Shown: positions 1 to 5,153 of the stretch, piece by piece
Layout: every line of letters begins with the position of its first letter
Position numbering within the stretch: position 1 is the stretch's first letter
Assembly: GCA_900768725.1 (NCBI GenBank)
Contig: CAAGDU010000106.1
Coordinates: 1 to 5,553, forward strand
Reading direction: 5' to 3'
DNA length: 5,553 bases
Origin: Bacteroidales bacterium
Lineage (GTDB): Bacteria > Bacteroidota > Bacteroidia > Bacteroidales > Paludibacteraceae
The notes under the pieces: generated by a model
Told to the model about the DNA's origin: nothing
What the model saw: the letters and a program-made list of their open reading frames with translations, nothing else
The model's database searches: none
Position numbers and translations under genes: made by a program

Positions 1-12
1 CTCTTCCGATCT
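1..12. other. Illumina adapter remnant at the contig edge
   Basis: The first 12 bases, CTCTTCCGATCT, are identical to the 3' end of the standard Illumina sequencing adapter. They are unlikely to be genomic. The iorA frame stays open through them (it would add R-S-E-E), but those residues should not be counted. Genomic sequence probably begins at base 13, which happens to be a codon boundary of iorA. Confidence 0.9.
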
Positions 13-1101
13 GGCGTACATGTCGCGGTGTCCGCAGCCCTGACAAAGTGCGGGCGGGCGGCTGACCACTAAGTTATCGGCTTCCCGCACGGGCAGCGGC
101 TCCAAGCCAAGTGCCTTGCGCACGGCGTCGGGGGTCAGTTCACCCATGCGCGGCAGGTCACCCGTGAGGCGTCCTTTCACCGCCACAGTAGAGGGCACCA
201 TGCCGCGGAGCAGTTCTTCCACTACGGGTTGCCCCTCTTCCATTACCAGCACTTCCTCTGCGCCGTCTGCCACCATCTGCTCGATGAGGCGCACGGGCAA
301 GGGGTACTGCGTTATCTTGAGCACCGTGCAGTCGGGCTCGCCTTGCTCCATGAGGTAGTTGTAGGCAATGCCCGTTGCCACGATGGCACGCTTCGGGTTG
401 TTGCCGCGCGTGTAGGTGTTGTAGGGCGACTCCTCGCTCTTGGCGGTGAAGACAGGCTGTGCCGCTACCAGTTCGGCGTAGTTCTTCTTCGCGAAAGCGG
501 GCAGGAGGATGAAGTGCTGCACATTCTCCGGCAGCGAGAGTCTGTTCTGCCGCGGCAGTTCATCGGTGGTCTCCACCACGGCGCGGGAGTGCGCCATGCG
601 GGTGGTAACGCGCAGGAGAATGGGTGTGCGTAACTCCTCGCTGAGCGCGAAAGCGTGGCGCGTCATCTCGTAAGCCTCCTGCTGGTTAGAGGGCTCGAAG
701 CAGGGAATCATGGCGAACTTCGCATAGAAGCGCGAGTCTTGCTCGTTTTGGGAAGAGTGCATGCTCGGGTCGTCGGCTGCAAGGACTACCAGTCCGCCGT
801 TCACGCCCGTGATAGCCGCGTTCATAAACGCGTCGGCGCACACGTTCATGCCCACATGTTTCATGCAGACCAGTGCGCGTTTGCCCATGTAGGACATGCC
901 GAGCGCGCCTTCCATGGCGGTCTTCTCGTTGGTTGCCCAGCGGCAGAAGATGGGCTCGGTGGTGGTACGCTTCGCTTCATGGAGTTGGATGTACTCGGTA
1001 ACCTCCGTTGAGGGAGTGCCGGGGTAGGCATACACGCCGCTCAGTCCCGCATCAATAGCGCCCTGAGCAATCGCTTCATCGCCTAAAAGTAAGTGTTTCA
1101 T
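13..1101 (-). CDS. iorA: Indolepyruvate:ferredoxin oxidoreductase, alpha subunit IorA (N-terminal 363 residues; cut off by the window edge)
   Basis: Family knowledge: IorA pairs with IorB in a cytoplasmic, thiamine-diphosphate-dependent enzyme. It oxidises indolepyruvate and related aryl pyruvates to aryl-acetyl-CoA, with CoA as acceptor and ferredoxin as electron carrier, in aromatic amino acid fermentation. Seen here: the ATG at 1101 gives MKHLLLGDEAIAQGAIDAG, followed by the family motif YPGTPSTE (residues 26-33), a DDPSMHSSQNEQDSR segment (110-124) of the pyruvate-ferredoxin oxidoreductase N-terminal domain, and RPPALCQGCGHR (348-359), which opens the thiamine-diphosphate domain. The rest of that domain and the usual C-terminal ferredoxin-like iron-sulfur domain lie beyond the left edge, where iorB would also be expected. 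No Shine-Dalgarno is seen; the start follows an AT-rich heptamer repeat, as is common in Bacteroidetes. No in-frame stops or frameshifts are present. The family call is firm. Substrate preference cannot be read from this fragment. Confidence 0.92.
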
Positions 1102-1104
1102 AAT

Positions 1105-1132
1105 GGATTAAAGATAATGGATTAAGGATTAA
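1105..1132. repeat. AT-rich heptamer repeat in the iorA leader
   Basis: Read on the plus strand, the spacer just upstream of the iorA start holds GGATTAA (1105-1111), AGATAAT (1112-1118), GGATTAA (1119-1125) and GGATTAA (1126-1132), all in a 7-base register. On the iorA strand the unit is TTAATCC. The array abuts the start codon, so it lies in the mRNA leader or promoter. Its function is unknown; a change in copy number could alter leader length. Confidence 0.6.
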
Positions 1133-1153
1133 AGACGAATTAGTATTAATTAT

Positions 1154-1179
1154 TGGTAAAAAGAAAAATCATTTTACCA
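1154..1179. repeat. Inverted repeat (8-bp stem) between iorA and the IS200-like element
   Basis: TGGTAAAA (1154-1161) pairs with TTTTACCA (1172-1179) around a 10-base A-rich loop. It touches the outer end of the REP-like module. It could be part of the iorA leader or promoter region, or an old element end. It has no U-tract of the kind seen in a rho-independent terminator, so I do not call it one. Confidence 0.4.
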
Positions 1180-1204
1180 TGCAAGCCCCGAAGGGGCGGC
1201 ATAA
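1179..1204 (+). repeat. REP-like hairpin repeat, copy 1 (outer left)
   Basis: A 26-base repeat with core GCAAGCCCCGAAGGGGCG and end CATAA. GCCCC and GGGGC form a short GC-rich stem around GAA. It differs from copy 2 (1248-1273) by one base. An inverted copy with one C missing is at 1863-1887. Confidence 0.8.
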
Positions 1205-1209
1205 TCCAG

Positions 1210-1229
1210 CGTAGGGGCTTGCCCCTACG
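1210..1229. repeat. 20-base palindrome, left copy
   Basis: CGTAGGGGC (1210-1218) and GCCCCTACG (1221-1229) form a perfect 9-bp stem with a TT loop. The matching palindrome at 1838-1857 differs only in the two central bases (GC in place of TT). It lies 5 bases from copy 1 of the REP-like hairpin, the same spacing as on the other side of the transposase. Confidence 0.8.
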
Positions 1230-1247
1230 TAAAGAGCGAGTCCTAAA

Positions 1248-1273
1248 ATGCAAGCCCCGAAGGGGCGACATAA
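1248..1273 (+). repeat. REP-like hairpin repeat, copy 2 (inner left)
   Basis: Identical to copy 1 at 25 of 26 bases (GACATAA instead of GGCATAA at its end) and in the same orientation. It lies 39 bases downstream, in the transcription direction, of the transposase stop codon. Confidence 0.8.
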
Positions 1274-1312
1274 CTCAATATGGATACTTTCGGTCAACAT
1301 GTGTATTACTTC

Positions 1313-1768
1313 TCAAATCCATGCATATCGTTCATCTAAATCAATATGATATAATTGACACATACGACGGACTTCATCTTGAAACGACATCTGTTTGTGA
1401 TGTTCCTCTTGTCCCCTGATATAATCTGCCACCGCCTCCACATGACTATTGCTCACGCTAAACGCACCGTACCCTTCTTGCCAACAAAACGGACGGGACA
1501 TCATGCCTCTTTGGGTATTTATCCATCTCGAAGTGGCGGATTTTACTACTCGTACTATTTCTGCAATGGTCGTCGTCTTGTTTTATACAAACAGAATATG
1601 AATATGATTGGTCGTTCCACCCACACAAATAGCAGGGTTATGTTGCGCATTAAACACCTCCGCCACATAAGCGTGCACATTGGAGAGGTCTTTTTGGGGA
1701 ATCATATTGATTCTGTCTTTGGTGGAAAACACCAAGTGCACGTATAATTTTGATAGTGATTGCGCCAT
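1313..1768 (-). pseudogene. IS200/REP-associated tyrosine transposase (Y1_Tnp family), interrupted by one in-frame stop
   Basis: The frame starts at ATG 1768 (MAQSLSKLYVHLVFSTKDR), is halted by TAA at 1583-1585 (codon 62), then continues in the same frame to TGA at 1313-1315. It spans 152 codons in all, the usual size for IS200-type transposases. Seen: the metal-binding HxH motif in NHIHILFV (His55 and His57), just before the stop; a KSATSRWI segment (76-83) after it; WQEGYGAFSVS (96-106); then VADYIRGQEEHH, whose Tyr116 aligns with the catalytic tyrosine; and a DLDERYAW tail typical of this family. No frameshift is needed. One base change (for example CAA or TTA to TAA) explains the defect, so inactivation looks recent, or it is a sequencing error. 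The two halves lie on either side of the stop, so neither alone contains both catalytic parts. Members of this family cut and join single-stranded DNA at hairpins like those flanking the gene. Confidence 0.88.
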
Positions 1769-1789
1769 GGTAGTATTATTTTATTGTAG

Positions 1790-1814
1790 TTATTTCGCCC
1801 CGTTGGGACTTTTG
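1790..1814 (-). repeat. Diverged REP-like hairpin repeat upstream of the transposase (inner right)
   Basis: On the minus strand it reads with core AAGTCCCAACGGGGCGAAA, a diverged form of the 26-base repeat at 1179-1204 and 1248-1273. It is inverted relative to those two. Its inner end is 21 bases upstream of the transposase ATG, so it lies in the promoter/leader zone of that gene or marks an element end. Confidence 0.6.
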
Positions 1815-1837
1815 TGGTGTGTGAGGGCATCTTTTTT

Positions 1838-1857
1838 CGTAGGGGCGCGCCCCTACG
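1838..1857. repeat. 20-base perfect palindrome, right copy
   Basis: CGTAGGGGCG followed directly by CGCCCCTACG, a perfect palindrome without a loop. It mirrors the palindrome at 1210-1229. An A-tract follows it in the direction of hsdM transcription, not a T-tract, so it does not look like an hsdM terminator. Confidence 0.8.
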
Positions 1858-1862
1858 CTGTT

Positions 1863-1887
1863 TTATGTCGCCCCTTCGGGCTTGTAT
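1863..1887 (-). repeat. REP-like hairpin repeat, outer right copy
   Basis: On the minus strand it reads CAAGCCCGAAGGGGCGACAT in its core: the same repeat as at 1248-1273 with one C lost from the stem, in opposite orientation. With the palindrome at 1838-1857 it forms the inverted counterpart of the left module. Confidence 0.78.
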
Positions 1888-1888
1888 A

Positions 1889-2023
1889 AATTAACGAACA
1901 ATTACACGGCAATTAACGGATAAGAATAATAAAATTAATGAATAATTACACAGTAATTAATGTTAAAAAAGAAGATGGTAATTAATGTTAAAAAAGAACA
2001 CGGCAATTAGTGTTAAAAAAGCG
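1889..2023. repeat. Degenerate AT-rich tandem repeat (22-25 base units) directly after hsdM
   Basis: Six units start with AATTAA or AATTAG at 1889, 1911, 1933, 1955, 1980 and 2005. The first three are 22 bases long and the next two 25. The last three share AATTAxTGTTAAAAAAG and end in variants of ACACGGC or GATGGT; the sixth is cut short. The array fills the space between the mobile element and the hsdM stop codon. No coding potential is seen. There is no clear hairpin-plus-T-tract terminator, although the minus strand carries repeated T6 runs. Confidence 0.7.
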
Positions 2024-2024
2024 T

Positions 2025-3470
2025 TTAGAGTGCTGCAAGGATATCTGCGATGAGTTGGGCGGATTGTTTGTGTAGGTCGTTGATGGCGTGGAGGATTTCT
2101 TTGGGCGTGCGGGTGTCCTCGGCTTCCACTTTGTTGGGGTTCTTCACCGAAAGGTCGCAGTCGTCTCCGAGGTTGGTAGCCACCAGCGTCCACGAGTTCT
2201 CGCTGTCTGCCTTGGTCTTTTGCAGGGCAACGAACTCTGCCAAGTCCATCTCGTTGAGGGGGTTGGTCTTGCCGAGGTTGCGACCCGGGTCAAGTTGGTA
2301 GTACCATATATTGCGCGTAGGCTCGCCCTTGGTGAAGAAGAGTACCACGGTCTTCACGCCTGCGCCTGTGAAGACCCCCGAAGGCAGGTCGAGGATGGTA
2401 TGCAGGTTGCAACGCTCCAGCAGCATGCGGCGCACCTCCATCGCATCGCCGTTAGAGAGAAAGGTGTTCTTTATCACGATAGCCGCACGACCGCCTGTGC
2501 GCAACATCTTGATGAAGTGCTGCATGAACATATACGCCGTCTCGCTCGTGCGGATGTCGAAGTTCTGCTGCACCTCTGCGCGCTCCGAGCCGCCGAAGGG
2601 AGGGTTGGCAAGGATGATGTCCTTGCGGTCGCGATCCTGTATCGACGCGAGCGACCGCGTCAGCGTGTTGTCGCGTATGATGTTCGGCGCTGCCACACCG
2701 TGGAATATCATGTTCATCGTGGCAATGATATACGGCAACCCCTTCTTCTCTACGCCGAAGAACGTGTCTTTCTGTAAGGTCTCTGCGTCGGCGGTGGATT
2801 GCACCTGCTCCTGCATGTAGTTGTACGCCTCGCAGAGGAAGCCCGCCGACCCGCAGGCGGGGTCGTACACCGTCTCGCCAATCTGCGGCTTTACCACGCG
2901 GACGATGGCGCGGATGAGCGGACGAGGCGTGTAGTACTCACCCCCGTTGCGTCCCGCATTGCCCATGCGTTTTATCTTGTCCTCGTACAGCACGGACATC
3001 TCGTGCCTATCCGCAGCAGTCTGAAAATGGAGCGTGTCCACCTTGTTGATGATTTCGCGGAGGTTGTAGCCCGACTGAATCTTATTGCGCAGTTCGGAGA
3101 ATATCTCGCCTATCTTATACTCCGGTGTGTTGGTGGCTGCGGCGGTATCCTTGAAGCGGCGCAGTTCGGGGAAGAGGGTGTTGTTCACGAAGTTCACCAG
3201 CGGCTCGCCCGTCATCGCCGTGCGCACATCAAGGTTCCCCGCCTCGTCTTTGGGTGCCGCCCATGTTGACCATTGTAACGAAGCAGGCAGGATACGGCGA
3301 TAGGTGTTGCCGTTGAGTTGCGCGTTCAGTTCCATGTCGTGCTCCATATCGTCTAAGTAGCGCAGAAAGAGCAACCAAGAGGTCTGCTCGATATAGTCCA
3401 ACTCGTTGGAGCAACCCGCCTCATTGCGGAGGATGCCGTCTATTGCGTTGAAGATAGATTCGTATTGCAT
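2025..3470 (-). CDS. hsdM: Type I restriction-modification system methyltransferase subunit HsdM (adenine-N6)
   Basis: A complete 481-residue protein, normal length for HsdM. Family knowledge: two HsdM plus one HsdS form the cytoplasmic methyltransferase that transfers a methyl group from S-adenosylmethionine to adenine N6 in a bipartite site; HsdR adds restriction. Seen: the helical N-terminal HsdM domain (about 1-150, with EQTSWLLFLRYLDDME at 29-44); GGEYYTPRPL (176-185); the SAM-binding motif I DPACGSAGF (203-211); catalytic motif IV NPPFGG (289-294); and SGVFTGAGVKTVVLFFT (364-380) in the late methylase core. No motif is missing. The ATG at 3470 gives MQYESIFNAIDGILR, a typical Bacteroidetes HsdM start, preceded by an A-rich stretch rather than a Shine-Dalgarno. 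It starts 28 bases after the mnmE stop on the same strand, so the two could share a transcript. No hsdS or hsdR follows: the next 256 bases are repeats and the transposase region. It is therefore an orphan locally, or its partners lie elsewhere. Confidence 0.94.
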   Translation of the reverse strand: MQYESIFNAIDGILRNEAGCSNELDYIEQTSWLLFLRYLDDMEHDMELNAQLNGNTYRRILPASLQWSTWAAPKDEAGNLDVRTAMTGEPLVNFVNNTLFPELRRFKDTAAATNTPEYKIGEIFSELRNKIQSGYNLREIINKVDTLHFQTAADRHEMSVLYEDKIKRMGNAGRNGGEYYTPRPLIRAIVRVVKPQIGETVYDPACGSAGFLCEAYNYMQEQVQSTADAETLQKDTFFGVEKKGLPYIIATMNMIFHGVAAPNIIRDNTLTRSLASIQDRDRKDIILANPPFGGSERAEVQQNFDIRTSETAYMFMQHFIKMLRTGGRAAIVIKNTFLSNGDAMEVRRMLLERCNLHTILDLPSGVFTGAGVKTVVLFFTKGEPTRNIWYYQLDPGRNLGKTNPLNEMDLAEFVALQKTKADSENSWTLVATNLGDDCDLSVKNPNKVEAEDTRTPKEILHAINDLHKQSAQLIADILAAL

Positions 3471-3498
3471 ATCTTTTGATTATCAGGCGATTATAATA

Positions 3499-4941
3499 TC
3501 ATTTACCGATGCAGAAGTGGCTAAATATGGAGTGCAAGACCTCGTCGGAGGTGATTTGTCCTGTTACCTCGCCGAGGGCGTTGAGGCAGTCGTGCAGGTC
3601 CATCGAGAGGAACTCGCCGCTCACGCCTGCGTCCAAGCCCTCCTGCACGCGGCGGATAGCCTCGTCTGCCCGCGTGAGCGCTTCATAGTGACGGACGTTG
3701 CTGATGGTGGCGGCGTTGCGCGTGGCGGTCAGTTGCTCGCCCGCCTTCTGCAAGCGCGCCAGCAGCGGCGCAATCTCTTTGTTCCTCGCGGAGATATACA
3801 CAGGTTCCTCGGGGTCATCCGACGGCGCAGGTATTGAGGGGAGTAGGTCTGCCTTGTTGATGACGCGGATATAAGACCCACAGGACCCCCTCCAACTCCC
3901 CCTACAGAGGGGGAGAGTTGGTAAATTACCTTCGACTGGAGAAACTAATTTTTCCCCCTCCCTTTGTAGGGAGGGCTGGGGTGGGTTCTGTATCTCAATG
4001 ACTATCTGCGCCTCCTCGGCGGCTTTGCGGCTGCGGGCGATACCCATCTGTTCTATCCTATCGTCCGTCTCGCGTATGCCCGCCGTGTCGATGAAGCGGT
4101 AGAGTATGCCGCCCAGCACCATCGTCTCCTCCACGGTGTCGCGCGTGGTGCCGGCTATGTCGCTCACGATGGCGCGCTCCTCGCCCACCAGCGCGTTCAG
4201 CAGCGTCGATTTGCCCACGTTGGTCTCGCCTATCAGCGCCACGGCAATACCTCTCTTTATCGCGTTCCCCGCTTGGAACGAGCGCGTCAGGTCGCTCAGC
4301 CGCCCGTGTATCTCCTCCGCCAGCGCTTTCAACTCCCCGCGGTCGGCGAACTCCAACTCCTCGTGGTCGGCGAAGTCCAACTCCAACTCAACGAGCGAGG
4401 TGAACCGCAGCAGACGCTCCCGCAGCACGGCTATCTCGCCCGATACGCTGCCTTTCAGTTGCTTCAGCGCCAAGTCTTTCTCGGCTTTCGACTGCGAGGC
4501 TATCAGGTCTGCTACCGCCTCCGCCTCCGCCAAGTCCATCTTGCCGTTCAGGAACGCGCGTTGGGTGAACTCCCCCGCCTTCGCCAAGCGGCAACCGGCG
4601 TCCACCAACCAGCGCAGCAACTCCTGCTGGATGTACAGACTGCCGTGGCAACTTATCTCCACCGTGTCCTCGCCCGTGAACGAGTGCGGCGCACGAAACA
4701 CCGTTGCCACCACCTCGTCCAGCACCTCCTCGCCACGCACTATCTCCCCGTAGTGGACAGTGTTGCCACGGGGACCCCCTCCATCTCCCCCTGCGAAGGG
4801 GGAGAGCACTGCTGCAGAACGGGATGTCTTCTTGCGGAACAGGCTCCCGACAATCGCTACCGCCTGCTCGCCGCTCACGCGCACCACGGCTATCCCCCCG
4901 CACCCGTAAGGCGTTGATATCGCACAAATAGTATCTGTCAT
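3499..4941 (-). CDS. mnmE: tRNA uridine-5-carboxymethylaminomethyl(34) synthesis GTPase MnmE (TrmE), with two repeat-derived peptide insertions
   Basis: Family knowledge: MnmE with MnmG builds the cmnm5 group on wobble uridine 34 of several tRNAs, using methylene-tetrahydrofolate, glycine, FAD and GTP hydrolysis. Seen, numbered from ATG 4941: MTDTICAISTPYGCGGIAVVRVSG, the typical start of the folate-binding N-domain; FRAPHSFTGEDTVEISCHG (82-100); G1 GETNVGKS (238-245); G2 GTTRDT (264-269); G3 DTAG (285-288); G4 NKAD (362-365); G5 SA (384-385); and the C-terminal CIGK (477-480) with its catalytic cysteine. The family is usually about 450-465 residues; this one has 480. The excess maps to two inserts of palindromic repeat origin: about residues 46-57 between the LFRKK and NTVHYGE segments, and about 319-356 between G3 and G4, replacing the loop after strand AQIVIEI. 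All catalytic motifs remain in frame. An in-frame TTG at 4962 could add seven residues, but the ATG start matches the family. No Shine-Dalgarno is seen. The gene is followed after 26 bases by hsdM. Confidence 0.95.
   Translation of the reverse strand: MTDTICAISTPYGCGGIAVVRVSGEQAVAIVGSLFRKKTSRSAAVLSPFAGGDGGGPRGNTVHYGEIVRGEEVLDEVVATVFRAPHSFTGEDTVEISCHGSLYIQQELLRWLVDAGCRLAKAGEFTQRAFLNGKMDLAEAEAVADLIASQSKAEKDLALKQLKGSVSGEIAVLRERLLRFTSLVELELDFADHEELEFADRGELKALAEEIHGRLSDLTRSFQAGNAIKRGIAVALIGETNVGKSTLLNALVGEERAIVSDIAGTTRDTVEETMVLGGILYRFIDTAGIRETDDRIEQMGIARSRKAAEEAQIVIEIQNPPQPSLQREGEKLVSPVEGNLPTLPLCRGSWRGSCGSYIRVINKADLLPSIPAPSDDPEEPVYISARNKEIAPLLARLQKAGEQLTATRNAATISNVRHYEALTRADEAIRRVQEGLDAGVSGEFLSMDLHDCLNALGEVTGQITSDEVLHSIFSHFCIGK
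3876..3986 (-). repeat. Composite palindromic element inside the mnmE GTPase domain (111 bases, 37 codons long)
   Basis: Bounded by ACCCAC (3876-3881) and its inverse GTGGGT (3981-3986). It contains two hairpins: CTCCCCCT/AGGGGGAG with a 4-base loop (3896-3915), and CCCTCCCT/AGGGAGGG with a 4-base loop (3956-3975). The first extends by CCAACT/AGTTGG (3892-3897 with 3916-3921) past a 2-base bulge. The two hairpin units are inverted, diverged copies of one another, separated by a spacer of about 30 bases that includes the near-palindrome GGTAAATTACC. In mnmE it encodes low-complexity residues such as NPPQPSLQREGE and LPTLPLCRGSWRGS. The length is a multiple of three and no stop is created. It resembles BIME/RPE-type palindromic elements by structure, not by sequence identity I can verify. 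Confidence 0.8.
4772..4806 (-). repeat. Second copy of the GC-rich hairpin unit, in the N-terminal part of mnmE
   Basis: These 35 bases match 3883-3917 at 31 positions; both start GGACCCCCTCCA and end GGGGGAGAG on the plus strand. CTCCCCCT (4785-4792) and AGGGGGAG (4797-4804) form an 8-bp stem with a GCGA loop. In mnmE it encodes LSPFAGGDGGGP in a surface-type linker of the N-domain. The reading frame relative to the repeat differs from that of the other copy. Confidence 0.8.
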
Positions 4942-4975
4942 TTTGTTGTTAGTGGTTTTCAAGGAGGTGCGGTCT

Positions 4976-5006
4976 GAAGTTTATCCCGTGTTCGGGAGCC
5001 GCACAA
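4976..5006 (-). promoter_or_regulatory. Weak candidate Bacteroidetes-type promoter for mnmE
   Basis: On the minus strand TTG (5006-5004) is followed after 20 bases by TAAACTTC (4983-4976), a loose match to the Bacteroidetes -33 TTTG and -7 TAnnTTTG pattern with about the right spacing. It would give a leader of some 25-30 bases before the ATG at 4941. The -7 match is imperfect, so this is only a candidate. Confidence 0.2.
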
Positions 5007-5031
5007 TAATGGTCTGTGGTTCTCCGAACAC
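4988..5031 (-). other. Inverted repeat in the spacer upstream of mnmE
   Basis: GTGTTCGG (4988-4995) pairs with CCGAACAC (5024-5031), extended by AG/CT past one bulged G, around a 23-base loop. No T-tract follows on the minus strand, so it is not a standard terminator for the upstream gene. It overlaps the weak promoter candidate and could be an operator or a chance structure. The same stretch (5022-5048) has three tandem 9-mers beginning CTCCG. The remainder of the spacer, 4942-5065, shows no gene. Confidence 0.35.
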
Positions 5032-5065
5032 TCCGATTACTCCGCTCACGTCCGACCATGGGCAT

Positions 5066-5153
5066 GTTAATTGTTAATTATTAATTGTTAATTGTTAATT
5101 ATTAATTGTTAATTGTTAATTATTAATTGTTAATTGTTAATTGTTAATTGTTA
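5066..5153. repeat. Heptamer-based tandem repeat with a 21-bp higher-order unit
   Basis: Three identical 21-base units (5066-5086, 5087-5107, 5108-5128), each made of heptamers GTTAATT, GTTAATT and ATTAATT, are followed by a fourth (5129-5149) with one base changed to make three GTTAATT, then GTTA. The array contains only A, T and G on this strand. It fills the space right after the GH43-like gene, whose TAA stop is the last TTA of the array (5151-5153). It has no spacers and is not a CRISPR. Confidence 0.92.

Larger units (their letters stand above)
1179..1887 (-). mobile_element. IS200/RAYT-like element of about 709 bp with an inactivated transposase and inverted hairpin modules at both ends
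   Basis: A tyrosine (Y1, HUH) transposase pseudogene lies between two inverted copies of a module of about 50 bases (1179-1229 and 1838-1887). By my alignment the copies match at 44 of 51 positions. Each module contains a GCCCC-GAA-GGGGC type hairpin, a 5-base spacer and a 20-base palindrome of CGTAGGGGC type. Inside each module lies a further copy of the first hairpin (1248-1273 and 1790-1814). Classic IS200 elements have subterminal hairpins rather than long terminal inverted repeats. The arrangement of a single-copy Y1 transposase flanked by REP-like palindromes is closer to the REP-associated tyrosine transposases (RAYTs). The true ends are inferred from the repeats; I cannot identify an insertion site from this one copy. 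Confidence 0.65.

Noticed and set aside
1583..1585. Stop-codon reassignment or programmed readthrough of TAA
   Set aside because: hsdM and the GH43-like gene end at TAA where expected, and the other long genes have no in-frame TAA; a mutation or read error is simpler.
1355..1747. Plus-strand 130-residue frame across the transposase
   Set aside because: It is antisense to the transposase pseudogene, whose motifs are clear on the minus strand.
1838..1857. Rho-independent terminator for hsdM
   Set aside because: The stem is strong, but on the hsdM strand it is followed by an A-tract, not a T-tract, and it is better explained as half of the paired repeat module.
2088..3269. Long plus-strand open frames opposite hsdM, and similar ones opposite iorA and mnmE
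   Set aside because: They are antisense to clear gene families, look arginine/histidine/alanine-rich, and show no recognisable domain. They are shadows of GC-rich codon use.
4939..4962. A longer mnmE starting at TTG 4962
   Set aside because: The seven extra residues are not part of the conserved MnmE start; the ATG at 4941 gives the typical MTDTICAIS.
4961..4968. A perfect Shine-Dalgarno-like AAGGAGGT on the plus strand, upstream of mnmE
   Set aside because: No plausible plus-strand gene starts just downstream; the strand of mnmE carries its complement, and mnmE itself needs no such site. It is likely chance.
5066..5153. CRISPR array
   Set aside because: Units are contiguous 7/21-base repeats with no unique spacers and no cas genes nearby.
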